Part shown: one piece after another, positions 24,801 to 33,147 of the stretch
Position numbering within the stretch: the first letter of the stretch is position 1
Layout of the letters: each line of letters begins with the position of its first letter
NCBI RefSeq assembly: GCF_900119485.1
Contig: NZ_FPJZ01000009.1
Location: 39,383 to 103,382 of the forward strand
Origin: Thermoactinomyces sp. DSM 45891
Lineage (GTDB): Bacteria; Bacillota; Bacilli; Thermoactinomycetales; Thermoactinomycetaceae
Length of the DNA stretch: 64,000 nt
Direction of reading: 5' to 3'
Notes under the pieces: model-generated
What the model saw: only the letters and a program-made list of their open reading frames with translations
What the model was told of the DNA's origin: nothing
Database searches by the model: none
Made by a program: the position numbers and the translations under genes

Positions 24801-25978
24801 CAACACCACGCCAACTTCTCTTCCAACATTTGATACCGCTTATCATATATATCTGGACCAAATTGATGAATAGCTTGTATCTTATTTTTTTCACCCACCT
24901 GTTTTCGTAGCTCATCTGATTGTAGTAGCGGACGAATTACTTTTCGTAAGGCATTCGGATTTATACGTTTCGCTAGATAAGGCTCATTTAAAGTGGATAA
25001 AAAAATTTCTTGCAACCCTCCAGATGGGTAAGCAATGACTGGTTTTCCGTGCCCCATCCCCTCTAGAGCAGTTAGTCCAAAACCCTCCGGCAAAACACTT
25101 GGAACCACAACGAGATCCAGAGCAGAATAAACCCGAGCAATATCTTTCACAAATGGAATCCAATGGACTCGATTTTGCAATCGAACCTTCGCTATATATT
25201 CATAAATTTGCCGGAAATGTGCATTTCTATGGTTAATGGGTCTTGTAGCACGAAGAAGGAGATGGATGGAGGGGTCTTGCTTCATTAAGGGAACCATAGC
25301 TTGAACCACATGCCAGATGCCTTTTTGAACATTTACCTTGATTGCAATCGTCCCAACCACAATGCTTGAATGCGGAATCTGATATCTTCTTCTCAGTTGC
25401 CGGTTCATTTTTTCAGATCGTAGGGCATAGTCGTCAGATTCATTCCAACATGGATATAGGCAATGCATTTTACGATCAGGATACCCTCTTAAACGAAAAG
25501 GCTCTAGCACACTTTCCGAAATACCGATTATAAGTGGATTCATTCTTTGTACAAGTGCAAACCATTGTTCCTTATAAGTGGGGACATGTTCTTGTAAAAA
25601 CCAAATGATAGGGATGTTCTCTTCTTTGGCAATAATTGCAGGAAGTAGATTAACTGAGGTATTCACTACTACGTAGTCGGGGCGTACTTGTTGCATCAAA
25701 TGGCGAATTGCCTCATCTTCACCCTGAGAGCGAATATGATCAAGCTCCATTTGGAAGTCACCCTGTAAATCTTTTACACTCCACACTGCAGAGTACCTAC
25801 AAAATAGGGTAGGGATGTTGAGTTTAGTTATTTGTCTGGAAAGTTCCCCACTTTGCGGAAGAACACATAGGCAATTGTGCTTCTCACCCATTTTTTTTAT
25901 CAATTGAAGCATCGTTTTCTCGGCACCTGACATCGCTTTTTCCTGACATATATGAGAAAAATATAAAATTTTCTTCAT
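24800..25978 (-). CDS. Glycosyltransferase family 4
   Basis: The 392-residue product has a GT-B layout: N-terminal MKKILYFSHICQEKAMSGAEKTM and C-terminal PSVLPEGFGLTALEGMGHGKPVIAYPSGGLQE, containing the E-x(7)-E nucleotide-sugar site of GT4 enzymes. It transfers a sugar from an activated donor to an unknown acceptor, in the cytoplasm. It is separated from the second GT4 gene by a 270-bp divergent region and belongs to the local glycan locus. The acceptor and sugar cannot be predicted. Confidence 0.88.
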   Translation of the reverse strand: MKKILYFSHICQEKAMSGAEKTMLQLIKKMGEKHNCLCVLPQSGELSRQITKLNIPTLFCRYSAVWSVKDLQGDFQMELDHIRSQGEDEAIRHLMQQVRPDYVVVNTSVNLLPAIIAKEENIPIIWFLQEHVPTYKEQWFALVQRMNPLIIGISESVLEPFRLRGYPDRKMHCLYPCWNESDDYALRSEKMNRQLRRRYQIPHSSIVVGTIAIKVNVQKGIWHVVQAMVPLMKQDPSIHLLLRATRPINHRNAHFRQIYEYIAKVRLQNRVHWIPFVKDIARVYSALDLVVVPSVLPEGFGLTALEGMGHGKPVIAYPSGGLQEIFLSTLNEPYLAKRINPNALRKVIRPLLQSDELRKQVGEKNKIQAIHQFGPDIYDKRYQMLEEKLAWC

Positions 25979-26168
25979 GGGTAGCCACCTTTCTAAAGGG
26001 ACTATTCAACCCGCATCATATGCATTTTTCCGACATTTGCATATATCACTCTTCACTTCACACATTGCTCCTCATTTCACTATCAATCCATTCTATGAAA
26101 TCTCTAAAAAAATGTTCGTATAAAAGCCTATACCAAATCCATATTAAGTACATCAATCTACTAGTCTC

Positions 26169-26195
26169 ACATTTTTCATTATGTTTCATATACTA
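26169..26195 (+). promoter_or_regulatory. Sigma-K-like promoter before the GT4 gene
   Basis: AC (26169-26170), a 16-bp gap and CATATACTA (26187-26195) fit the AC-N16-CATANNNTA consensus of the late mother-cell sigma factor. It is 52 bp upstream of the TTG start at 26248. If real, the glycosyltransferase is made late in sporulation. Confidence 0.5.
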
Positions 26196-26247
26196 ACTGA
26201 AAATAAGCAGAGCTCTTGCAATATGTATTAGTCTGGGGGGAAGCAAT

Positions 26248-27252
26248 TTGAAAGTCGTGATTCCTGTCATAAACCTGAGCATAGGTGGCGGATGTAAGGT
26301 ATTAGCCCAGCTTGCCCATGGTCTCGTACAAGCTAACCATGAAGTGGAGATTGTCATCCCACATAATGCTCCCATTCATTATCCTCTTACCTGTAAAGTC
26401 ACGAGAGTTCCAGAAATCAGCAGTAAATATATACCTAGTGGCGATATTATTCTGGCAAATTACTATAAAACATTTGAGGCAATTTATGAGGCTTGGCCAC
26501 AACAATGCGTGAGATACACAATGGGATACGAACCCCACTATGTACCTGATAAAGAATATGCCATTTCTCTTTATCAAAAAAAGGTACCCACTATTACTAT
26601 TTCTAGCTGGTTACAAAAGAACTTGTGGACAGATAACGCTCAAATAAGTACCGTTATTTCTCCAGGTCTCGATTTAGATATATACAAACCCCGTGAAAAT
26701 TTCATTAGACCAAATGGAGTTCGGAAGATATTATATATCGCTAGAAATCCTGCAGCCCATATTAAGGGTTTTAATGACTTTATTGAAAGCATCGAAATCG
26801 TGAAAAGAAAGAGTAAAGTACCATTTAAAGTATTTTTTATTTGTCCCGAAAAAAACAAAATACCTAATCATATTCCACATAAATGTTTTCGCCCTGTGTC
26901 CGAACAGGCCATGGCCAATCTATATCAAAGGGCTCATTTATTCGTCTCTACATCATGGGTTGAAGGCTTCTCTCTCCCCCCCCTAGAAGCCATGGCATGT
27001 GGAACTCCCGTTGTGACAACAAATTCGGGAGGGGTAACCGATTTTTGTATCAAAAAGAAAACAGCCATCCTCGTGAAAAAACAAAACCCTCAATCGATTG
27101 CAAATGGGATTCTGACTTTATTACACAACCAAAAGCTAGCAAATCATCTCGCCTCTCATGGGATAGAAATGGCAAAACAATTTTCCCTAGAACAATTCAC
27201 TCAGAGCATGATTCGTACTTTCCAAGAAATTATAGCCACTAGGAAGAAATAA
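26248..27252 (+). CDS. Glycosyltransferase family 4
   Basis: The 334-residue product starts at TTG 26248 behind GGGGGGAAG. It shows GT-B features: N-terminal PVINLSIGGGCKVLAQLAHGL and C-terminal STSWVEGFSLPPLEAMACGTPVV, with the donor-binding E-G-F-x-L-P-x-L-E-A segment. It is most like short GT4 enzymes that take part in rhamnan or surface-glycan assembly. It converges with the GT2 gene at 27253, with no gap. A sigma-K-like promoter upstream suggests a spore-surface role. Confidence 0.87.
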   Translation: MKVVIPVINLSIGGGCKVLAQLAHGLVQANHEVEIVIPHNAPIHYPLTCKVTRVPEISSKYIPSGDIILANYYKTFEAIYEAWPQQCVRYTMGYEPHYVPDKEYAISLYQKKVPTITISSWLQKNLWTDNAQISTVISPGLDLDIYKPRENFIRPNGVRKILYIARNPAAHIKGFNDFIESIEIVKRKSKVPFKVFFICPEKNKIPNHIPHKCFRPVSEQAMANLYQRAHLFVSTSWVEGFSLPPLEAMACGTPVVTTNSGGVTDFCIKKKTAILVKKQNPQSIANGILTLLHNQKLANHLASHGIEMAKQFSLEQFTQSMIRTFQEIIATRKK

Positions 27253-28017
27253 TTAATTTGAAAGATCAAGAGGTAAATCTGGATCCCTATTCCATTTTTT
27301 TATGAAATATTCACGATTCTCTTTTGATAACTTTCTAGCCAACTCATCCGAATTGTTCTGAATAAAACTTTTGCTCCCATAATGATGGACATAGGTATCT
27401 CCAGCGATTATACATTTATAACCCATTAGACGGACACGGTAGGTAAAATCAATATCTTCGTAATAGCCCATACCGTAGTTTTCATCAAAATCGCCCACAG
27501 TGTTCCAAATTTTTCGTGGAAAAACCAGACAAAATCCCGATAATCGATCTGATACTCTCCACTTTTTTTGATTTTGACGATTAAATTTTTTGCAAAAGAT
27601 ATGAATATCACGTGCTCGTTTCAAATCTGTTTGAAGGTATTGATCGGGTAACGTATTGTTGGACAAAGGAGCTGCTATGCCACATAAAGGGCGATCTTTC
27701 AATACACGTAGAATATTGCCTAACCATCTATGAGAAGGTAATGTGTCATTATTAATGGTTGCCAGATACTTGCCTGTGGCCATTCGAAACCCCTGGTTTA
27801 ATGATGCTGAAAACCCATTTTTATAAGAATTTTCAATTTGTTTAACCCTAGGAAATTCTCTTGTCAATTTTTGCCCTGTTCCATCTGTCGAGGCATTATT
27901 CACAACAATCACTTCTACCGGGACACGCGTATGTCGAAAGAGTGATCGTAAACACATTTGGGTTACAGGCCATTGATTATGAACTGGAATCACGATACTA
28001 GTCAAATGTTTCGACAT
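27253..28017 (-). CDS. Glycosyltransferase family 2
   Basis: The 254-residue product is a GT-A enzyme: TSIVIPVHNQWPVTQMCL, VIVVNNASTDGT, a D-x-D-like NNDTLP motif and the C-terminal GMGYYEDIDFTYRVRLMGYK (E-D block). It is related to rhamnosyltransferase-like GT2 enzymes. It is the last gene of a minus-strand run made up of dehydratase, nucleotidylyltransferase, epimerase and this gene, which suggests that it transfers the sugar made by the others. Confidence 0.88.
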   Translation of the reverse strand: MSKHLTSIVIPVHNQWPVTQMCLRSLFRHTRVPVEVIVVNNASTDGTGQKLTREFPRVKQIENSYKNGFSASLNQGFRMATGKYLATINNDTLPSHRWLGNILRVLKDRPLCGIAAPLSNNTLPDQYLQTDLKRARDIHIFCKKFNRQNQKKWRVSDRLSGFCLVFPRKIWNTVGDFDENYGMGYYEDIDFTYRVRLMGYKCIIAGDTYVHHYGSKSFIQNNSDELARKLSKENREYFIKKWNRDPDLPLDLSN

Positions 28018-28053
28018 CTGTAAACCCCCTTCATCATCAAGTCAAACATGATC

Positions 28054-29004
28054 TCATCGAAACGTTTCCTTCCAAAGATCACTCAACGTTTCTTTTAGTG
28101 TATAAGTGGGCTTCCAACCAGTCATTTTCCTGATTTTTTCATAGCTTCCTATAAAACCATCCTGTCCTATAGGAGAGGGAGGCATGTGTTGAGTAATAAC
28201 TTTAATCGGATATTGAATCACTTCTTCCCAAGTGGAAACTAGCTCTAAGACAGAGACCCCTTTTTGTGAACAAATGTGATAACAATCCCCAACACAGATC
28301 CTTGCCTTCTCAGAAAGCATATACAAAGCCTGTACAGCATCTCGAACATCAATGTAATCTCGAATCCCACCTAAACTACGTAAATGAATGGTCACAGGCA
28401 ACTCTACAAATGGATACTGTTCTTTCAATTGTTGAGCAATCCATGGATTGATTCCTTCCTTGGCCCCAGGTCCGATGAGATTAAAAGGGCGAACACATAT
28501 AATAGGCAAATCGTAGTTTCTAGCAAACCACTGCGCACTACTCATAACCAGATGCTTACTCCATCCGTATAAGCTAGCGGGATCCATAGTCGAATTTTCG
28601 GTTATCACCATCCCTTTTTGTTCTTGATATTCCATCGCTGTTCCGATCATTACAACACTGTCCAATGAATCTAGTTTCAATTTACGAAGCGAGTCTAGGA
28701 ATAAGAGAGATGCATACACATTATCTTTCCAAACATCTGAGTGATCGAGATCGGCACGATTTTCTCCGGCTAAATGATAGATTTTTTTCCAAGAATGTTG
28801 GCAAAGAATGTTATCCATCTCTTTCGAATTAGTTAAATCAGCGACTTGATAATGAACCCGTGAATGTTGTACAACCTTCTCTCTCGAAATAGAGCGTCCA
28901 ATTGCTACTATCTGCGTATGTTCTTCTTCCAAGTATCTTTGAATCAAATGCTGCGCCACAAATCCATTTGCTCCTGTAATGAAAATCCAATCATTCTGAC
29001 TCAT
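28054..29004 (-). CDS. NAD-dependent sugar epimerase/dehydratase (SDR)
   Basis: From ATG 29004 (AGAGGA upstream) the 316-residue product begins MSQNDWIFITGANGFVAQHL with a T-G-A-x-G-F-x-x-x-H nucleotide-binding loop, and has a Y-x-x-x-K catalytic pair in LYGWSKHLVM and the VRPFNLIGPG segment of extended SDRs. It overlaps the nucleotidylyltransferase gene by 14 bp, so the two are coupled. It should modify a nucleotide-linked hexose; GDP-mannose or CDP-glucose type substrates are possible, but not decided by sequence. Confidence 0.85.
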   Translation of the reverse strand: MSQNDWIFITGANGFVAQHLIQRYLEEEHTQIVAIGRSISREKVVQHSRVHYQVADLTNSKEMDNILCQHSWKKIYHLAGENRADLDHSDVWKDNVYASLLFLDSLRKLKLDSLDSVVMIGTAMEYQEQKGMVITENSTMDPASLYGWSKHLVMSSAQWFARNYDLPIICVRPFNLIGPGAKEGINPWIAQQLKEQYPFVELPVTIHLRSLGGIRDYIDVRDAVQALYMLSEKARICVGDCYHICSQKGVSVLELVSTWEEVIQYPIKVITQHMPPSPIGQDGFIGSYEKIRKMTGWKPTYTLKETLSDLWKETFR

Positions 29005-29716
29005 GATCATATTCCTCTGGGAGGATTTGAGCCTTAAACTGCTCAAACATTTGGTTTGCTTTTTCGTAGTCGTCTGGCTTTCCAATATCGATCCAAAATG
29101 AATCAGTGTGATGATGGGTTACCCTCTCTTTATGATCAAGCAATGTATGGATCAAATCAGGGATATCGAATTTTCCTTCTTTAGGAATATACTGAAGAGC
29201 ATCTTGATGAATGATATATATACCCATACTTACTAATGAATGATTTGTTGGTTTTTCTACAATCTGAAGGACCCTTTCTCCCTTAACCGTTAATACTCCA
29301 AAATCTACTGGTACTTCAATCCCATGTGAAGCAATGGTTAACATCGATTTTTGATTGATATGTTGCTCATAAAAATCTCGGAAATGGAGGGTTGTTAGTA
29401 CATCACAATTCATAACTAGCATAGATTCCTGTTCGCACGATACATCGCGAAGTGACCCTGCCGTCCCTAGTGGAACATCTTCCGTTAGGAAATCAATCTC
29501 TAATCCCCATTTCGAGCCATTTTCAAAATAACTTTGGATCATAGTAGCTAGATATCCACAAGTCATCGTTACGCGGTTAAACCCATAATATTTGCACTGC
29601 CTAACCAGTATATCTAATAAAGGAATTCCATCAATTGGGAGCAATCCTTTAGGAAGTACATGGGTATAAGGACGCATCCTCTCTCCTTTACCACCCGTCA
29701 TAATAACAGCATGCAT
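28991..29716 (-). CDS. Sugar-1-phosphate nucleotidylyltransferase
   Basis: The 241-residue product begins MHAVIMTGGKGERMRPYT with the G-x-G-x-R-x-x-P activation loop, followed by LPKGLLPIDG-IPLL and VMNCDVLTTL. It activates a sugar phosphate with NTP to give an NDP-sugar. Relatives include the nucleotidylyltransferases of legionaminate (PtmE/LegF-like) and heptose pathways. Location between two SDR enzymes supports synthesis of one unusual NDP-sugar. Confidence 0.87.
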   Translation of the reverse strand: MHAVIMTGGKGERMRPYTHVLPKGLLPIDGIPLLDILVRQCKYYGFNRVTMTCGYLATMIQSYFENGSKWGLEIDFLTEDVPLGTAGSLRDVSCEQESMLVMNCDVLTTLHFRDFYEQHINQKSMLTIASHGIEVPVDFGVLTVKGERVLQIVEKPTNHSLVSMGIYIIHQDALQYIPKEGKFDIPDLIHTLLDHKERVTHHHTDSFWIDIGKPDDYEKANQMFEQFKAQILPEEYDHESE

Positions 29717-29745
29717 CGAATCCTCCTCCTGAAAATGTACTTTTT

Positions 29746-30735
29746 TTACACTACATATTGATCAGGACGATATCCCTCAGGGTTTGAGGAAATCCATTCG
29801 ACTGTTTTTTCTAATCCCTCTCGTAGCGAGATTTGAGGTTCCCATCCCATAATGTGGAGCGCCTTCGATGAGTCTGAGCAGAGACGGTCCACCTCACTCT
29901 TAGGAGGTCTCAAACGTTCATCAGCTACTCGGATGGGGAGCTCTCTTCCGATAATTTGCTTAATATACGTGGCAAGATCCTCTATGCGAATCTCTTTTCC
30001 AGATCCTGCGTTCACGGTTGTACCAATAGCTTGTTCACTAGTAGCAGCATGAATAAACGCTCTTGCGGTATCTTTTACATAGGTAAAGTCTCTGGTTGCT
30101 TCTAAGTTCCCTAAGACAATCTCATCTCGATGGAGAGCTTGATTAATTATGGTTGGGATCACTGCTCTCATAGATTGGCGTGGTCCATACGCATTAAAAG
30201 GCCTTACTGTTACTACTGGTAAATCAAATGAACAATAGAAGCTTTCCACACATTTATCTGCACCAATTTTACTAGCCGAATAAGGAGATTGTCCTTGGAG
30301 TGGATGGGATTCAGGAATCGGGACCATTTTAGCTGAACCATATACCTCGCTTGTGGAGGTATGTACCATTCGTGGTATCCCATACTCACGAACCGCTTGC
30401 GCTACGTGCAACGTACCTAGAACATTGGTTTGAAATACATCTGTGGGGTTTTGATATGAATACGGAATGGCGATTAACGCGCCCAAGTGCATGACTATCT
30501 CTTGATTCCGCACAGCGCTTCGGACCGCGTCTTGATCTTTTAGATCCCCTGTGAAAAAACGGATTTGGCTTTGCATCTCCTGGGGAATCCGATCCAACCA
30601 TCCTTTACTCCCACTGGAGTTATAATGAATAAAAGCTGTAACCTCTGCACCCAGCCCCACTAGTTCTTCTACCAAATGACTTCCAATAAATCCTCCTGCA
30701 CCCGTTACCAGTACGTGCATTCCTTTCCATATCAC
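29746..30735 (-). CDS. NAD-dependent 4,6-dehydratase, LegB-like
   Basis: The 329-residue extended SDR has VLVTGAGGFIGSHLVEEL, the family-typical FIHYNSSGSKGWLD segment of LegB-type enzymes, TSTSEVYGS, the YSASKIGADK catalytic Y-x-x-x-K and RPFNAYGPRQSMRAVIP. LegB converts UDP-GlcNAc (or GDP-GlcNAc) to the 4-keto-6-deoxy form in the legionaminate/bacillosamine-like routes. No LegC aminotransferase is adjacent, so the final sugar is uncertain. Start GTG 30735 follows AGGGAG; it heads the minus-strand sugar operon. Confidence 0.87.
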   Translation of the reverse strand: MIWKGMHVLVTGAGGFIGSHLVEELVGLGAEVTAFIHYNSSGSKGWLDRIPQEMQSQIRFFTGDLKDQDAVRSAVRNQEIVMHLGALIAIPYSYQNPTDVFQTNVLGTLHVAQAVREYGIPRMVHTSTSEVYGSAKMVPIPESHPLQGQSPYSASKIGADKCVESFYCSFDLPVVTVRPFNAYGPRQSMRAVIPTIINQALHRDEIVLGNLEATRDFTYVKDTARAFIHAATSEQAIGTTVNAGSGKEIRIEDLATYIKQIIGRELPIRVADERLRPPKSEVDRLCSDSSKALHIMGWEPQISLREGLEKTVEWISSNPEGYRPDQYVV

Positions 30736-30821
30736 CCCTATCCACTCCCTTCATAATCAGTTTTACATTCTATTCGGGTAAAATCGAGATGGACACAAAT
30801 AAATTCCGATATACCTCAAAC

Positions 30822-30867
30822 CGTAGACAAACCCTTCTGGCAAATAAATCAGAAGGGTTTGTCTACG
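30822..30867. repeat. 18-bp perfect inverted repeat with 10-nt loop
   Basis: CGTAGACAAACCCTTCTG (30822-30839) and its exact complement (30850-30867) form a long stem between the dehydratase and the frameshifted methyltransferase. There is no T-run on the minus strand, so a simple terminator is not assured; it may be a transcript-stabilising or Rho-independent-like stop. Confidence 0.7.
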
Positions 30868-30889
30868 ATTATTTGAACTTATGTTTACT

Positions 30890-31586
30890 TTATAATCCGG
30901 ACCTCTTTATTATTTTTTTTATTTTTATATCCTTCTTACGATTACTAGATATTAAAATTCCTAGACCCGAAAAAGTAAGTGCTTTGTGAAAGGTAAGGTT
31001 GAAGCTTGTCTTTTTTAAAAAGTCTTCAATTGCAGTTAAAACTCCGTTTTTCTCTCCATGTTCATATAAAGCATTATTTAAATGATTATTCAAACCACCC
31101 TCTACTAAATCCGAAATGCCTGGCCACATGCCCTTTGGTTCATACGGTTTTCGATAAGCTTCTGGAATGGTCTCTGGCATATAGTACATATCTCGCCTAC
31201 CGTATGGCCATTCAGTATCATGAAAGAAAACGAGAGGGAATCTCTCTGTTTTTTTTGCTCGACGTTCAATCACACTTAACTCATTAAAAACAGTATACCA
31301 ATTGTGATCGCCATCGATGAGTACTGCATCGTAATCGCCTATGTTAGGTAGCACGTTTAAGCTAGTTAAGCTCCTCAATTTCATATGACGATGATAATTC
31401 TTTTTAAGAGCATCCACATCAAACTTGGGATAAGGATCAATTATATAGGCTGTTCCATTCGTTTTTCGGCAGTAATCAAGAATTTTCACTTGTATTTATT
31501 CCCTCATCAGCGCCAATCTCCACAATCTTTTTCGCTTTTTCCATCCTGAGAATGGGTTTAATAATTTTCTCCCAAAACGGATGCAT
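30890..31586 (-). pseudogene. Class I SAM-dependent methyltransferase, interrupted by a frameshift
   Basis: Two frames together encode one methyltransferase. The first (31586-31476) gives MHPFWEKIIKPILRMEKAKK and the SAM-binding motif IVEIGADEGINT, then ends in a stop. The second (from GTG 31489, 199 residues) starts KILDYCRKTNGTAYIIDPYPKF, with AVLIDGDHNWYTVFNEL as a later motif. Removing a single G near 31488 would join them as NTSKILDYC. Related enzymes lie in glycan loci. It is probably inactive unless the shift is programmed or a sequencing error; the second frame alone lacks motif I. Confidence 0.8.
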
Positions 31587-31663
31587 GGAAACACCCCCTA
31601 TGCATCTTATTCAAACTATTATTTGGTGGATATCACTTCTTACCTATTTCAATATATAATCAT

Positions 31664-31686
31664 AAAAAAAGAGAGCATAAGCCCTC
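31664..31686 (-). terminator. Terminator after the four-span membrane protein gene
   Basis: GAGGGC-TTAT-GCTCTC on the minus strand with one G-U pair is followed by TTTTTTT. It lies 20 bp past the stop at 31706. Confidence 0.8.
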
Positions 31687-31705
31687 TTCGGAGTGATCTA
31701 CTTTA

Positions 31706-32098
31706 TTATGCCTGCTCATCTTTATTAGGAGCAGAGTCTGTAGAAGCAGCACCACACGAACATTTACAAAATCCTGCAGACAATGAGACGAGTGCTAAAA
31801 CGATCATAATGATTTCATTCGTAAGAGTCGCCTGTATAACTCCTAATATCTCATCTGTAAATAGGCCAACCACCGCTAGGAGAGCATAAACTACTCCAAT
31901 CACTCGCGCACTCATTTTACTCGCTTCTTCTGACGAAGAGGAAGCCAGCCAAGCAATTCCTGTTACAACATATAATAAATTACCCCACAAGCTTGGGGCT
32001 ACAGCCTCTGTGACCACCCCTGAATCAGGGAGAAAAAAACCCACAATCCCCCACACCAACAATAAAGCTCCAAAGCCAACTGCATATTGCTTCTTCAT
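31706..32098 (-). CDS. Four-span membrane protein, DUF4383-like
   Basis: The 130-residue product has four hydrophobic segments (about residues 8-24, 38-52, 64-82 and 90-108) and a short Cys-containing hydrophilic tail (CKCSCGAAS). The pattern GFFLP, then LLYVVTGIAWLA, then VIGVVYALLAVVGLF resembles the DUF4383 family of small membrane proteins of unknown function. ATG at 32098 follows GGAGGG. It is monocistronic with its own terminator. Confidence 0.68.
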   Translation of the reverse strand: MKKQYAVGFGALLLVWGIVGFFLPDSGVVTEAVAPSLWGNLLYVVTGIAWLASSSSEEASKMSARVIGVVYALLAVVGLFTDEILGVIQATLTNEIIMIVLALVSLSAGFCKCSCGAASTDSAPNKDEQA

Positions 32099-32279
32099 AA
32101 AACAGAACCCTCCATTCTTGGTTTAACAGACAGAATAAAGTGCTCTACAATGTATGAGCATAATGCCTTTTATATTCGTAAAGATGATTTCCATTTTAAG
32201 GATTCTAATATTTTCCTTATTTTTTTCTGTATTTTGCATATAGAATAGGTTATAGATTGCCGAAAGGAGCAAAGAGATT

Positions 32280-33035
32280 ATGCGACGTATTCTTCCTATT
32301 GTAACATCGGTTCTAATCTTCTCTCTTGTTATCGTTGCTTGTACTTCAGCTGCTGATTCTGGAGGAAATAAAGCTCCGGCCACATCCACAGATGCAAGTC
32401 AGGTAGCACCTGTACCAACTGAATCTACCAGCTCTCTATCTACGAATTCGAGTGAACCAACCAAATCCGAGGCTAGCGGTAAAGAAGAAGGTAAAAACAA
32501 TAGTACTGCTGAGGCAAATCAAAAAGAAAAAAACGTAAAGCCAACAAACAGTACGACAGAAAGTCCTACTACTTCTAAAACACCTACAACTCAAGAAAAA
32601 AGCAAAACACCTTCACCTGCTAAGCCACCAGCAAACAGTAGTAACCGTTCTCTCTCCTCTGTTGAGAACGAAGTTGTTCGATTAGTTAATATTGAGCGAC
32701 AAAAGGCAGGTCTAAAGCCTTTAGTTGCGGACACCAAACTTTCTTCAGTAGCAAGAGCAAAATCGCAAGACATGATCGATTTACGTTATTTTAACCACCA
32801 GTCACCGAGGTACGGTTCTCCATTTGATATGATGCGTCAATTTGGAATTCGTTATCAGGCCGCTGGTGAAAACATTGCGTGCGGACAACCTACTCCAGCC
32901 GAAGTGATGAAGGGATGGATGAATAGCCCTGGTCACCGAGCTAACATTTTATCCAGGGATTTCACCAAGATAGGAGTCGGATCTGCAAAAGGCGGATCTT
33001 ATGGTGTCTACTGGACCCAACAATTTATCAGATAG
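32280..33035 (+). CDS. CAP-domain (SCP/YkwD-like) lipoprotein
   Basis: The 251-residue product has a signal peptide with lipobox I-V-A-C (C21), a Ser/Thr/Lys-rich low-complexity linker (residues about 25-125) and a C-terminal CAP domain. In this domain YFNHQSP, GENIAC and SPGHRANIL supply the His/Glu/His cavity residues of bacterial SCP-like proteins such as YkwD. It is anchored outside the membrane; the function of bacterial CAP proteins is unsettled, with wall or spore roles proposed. ATG at 32280 has AAAGGAG upstream. Confidence 0.88.
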   Translation: MRRILPIVTSVLIFSLVIVACTSAADSGGNKAPATSTDASQVAPVPTESTSSLSTNSSEPTKSEASGKEEGKNNSTAEANQKEKNVKPTNSTTESPTTSKTPTTQEKSKTPSPAKPPANSSNRSLSSVENEVVRLVNIERQKAGLKPLVADTKLSSVARAKSQDMIDLRYFNHQSPRYGSPFDMMRQFGIRYQAAGENIACGQPTPAEVMKGWMNSPGHRANILSRDFTKIGVGSAKGGSYGVYWTQQFIR

Positions 33036-33050
33036 CATTAAATGATGAAA

Positions 33051-33097
33051 CCAAAGCAGCCGTACTGGGGGTTATCTCCTAGTACGGCTGCTTTGGT
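33051..33097. terminator. Strong terminator after the CAP gene
   Basis: CCAAAGCAGCCGTACT and AGTACGGCTGCTTTGG form a 16-bp perfect stem followed by TTATTTAT. It separates the gene from the converging permease gene. Confidence 0.85.
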
Positions 33098-33147
33098 TAT
33101 TTATCTACATCTGGGTGTCGCTCAAGGTTCATAAAAGCCACCATATC

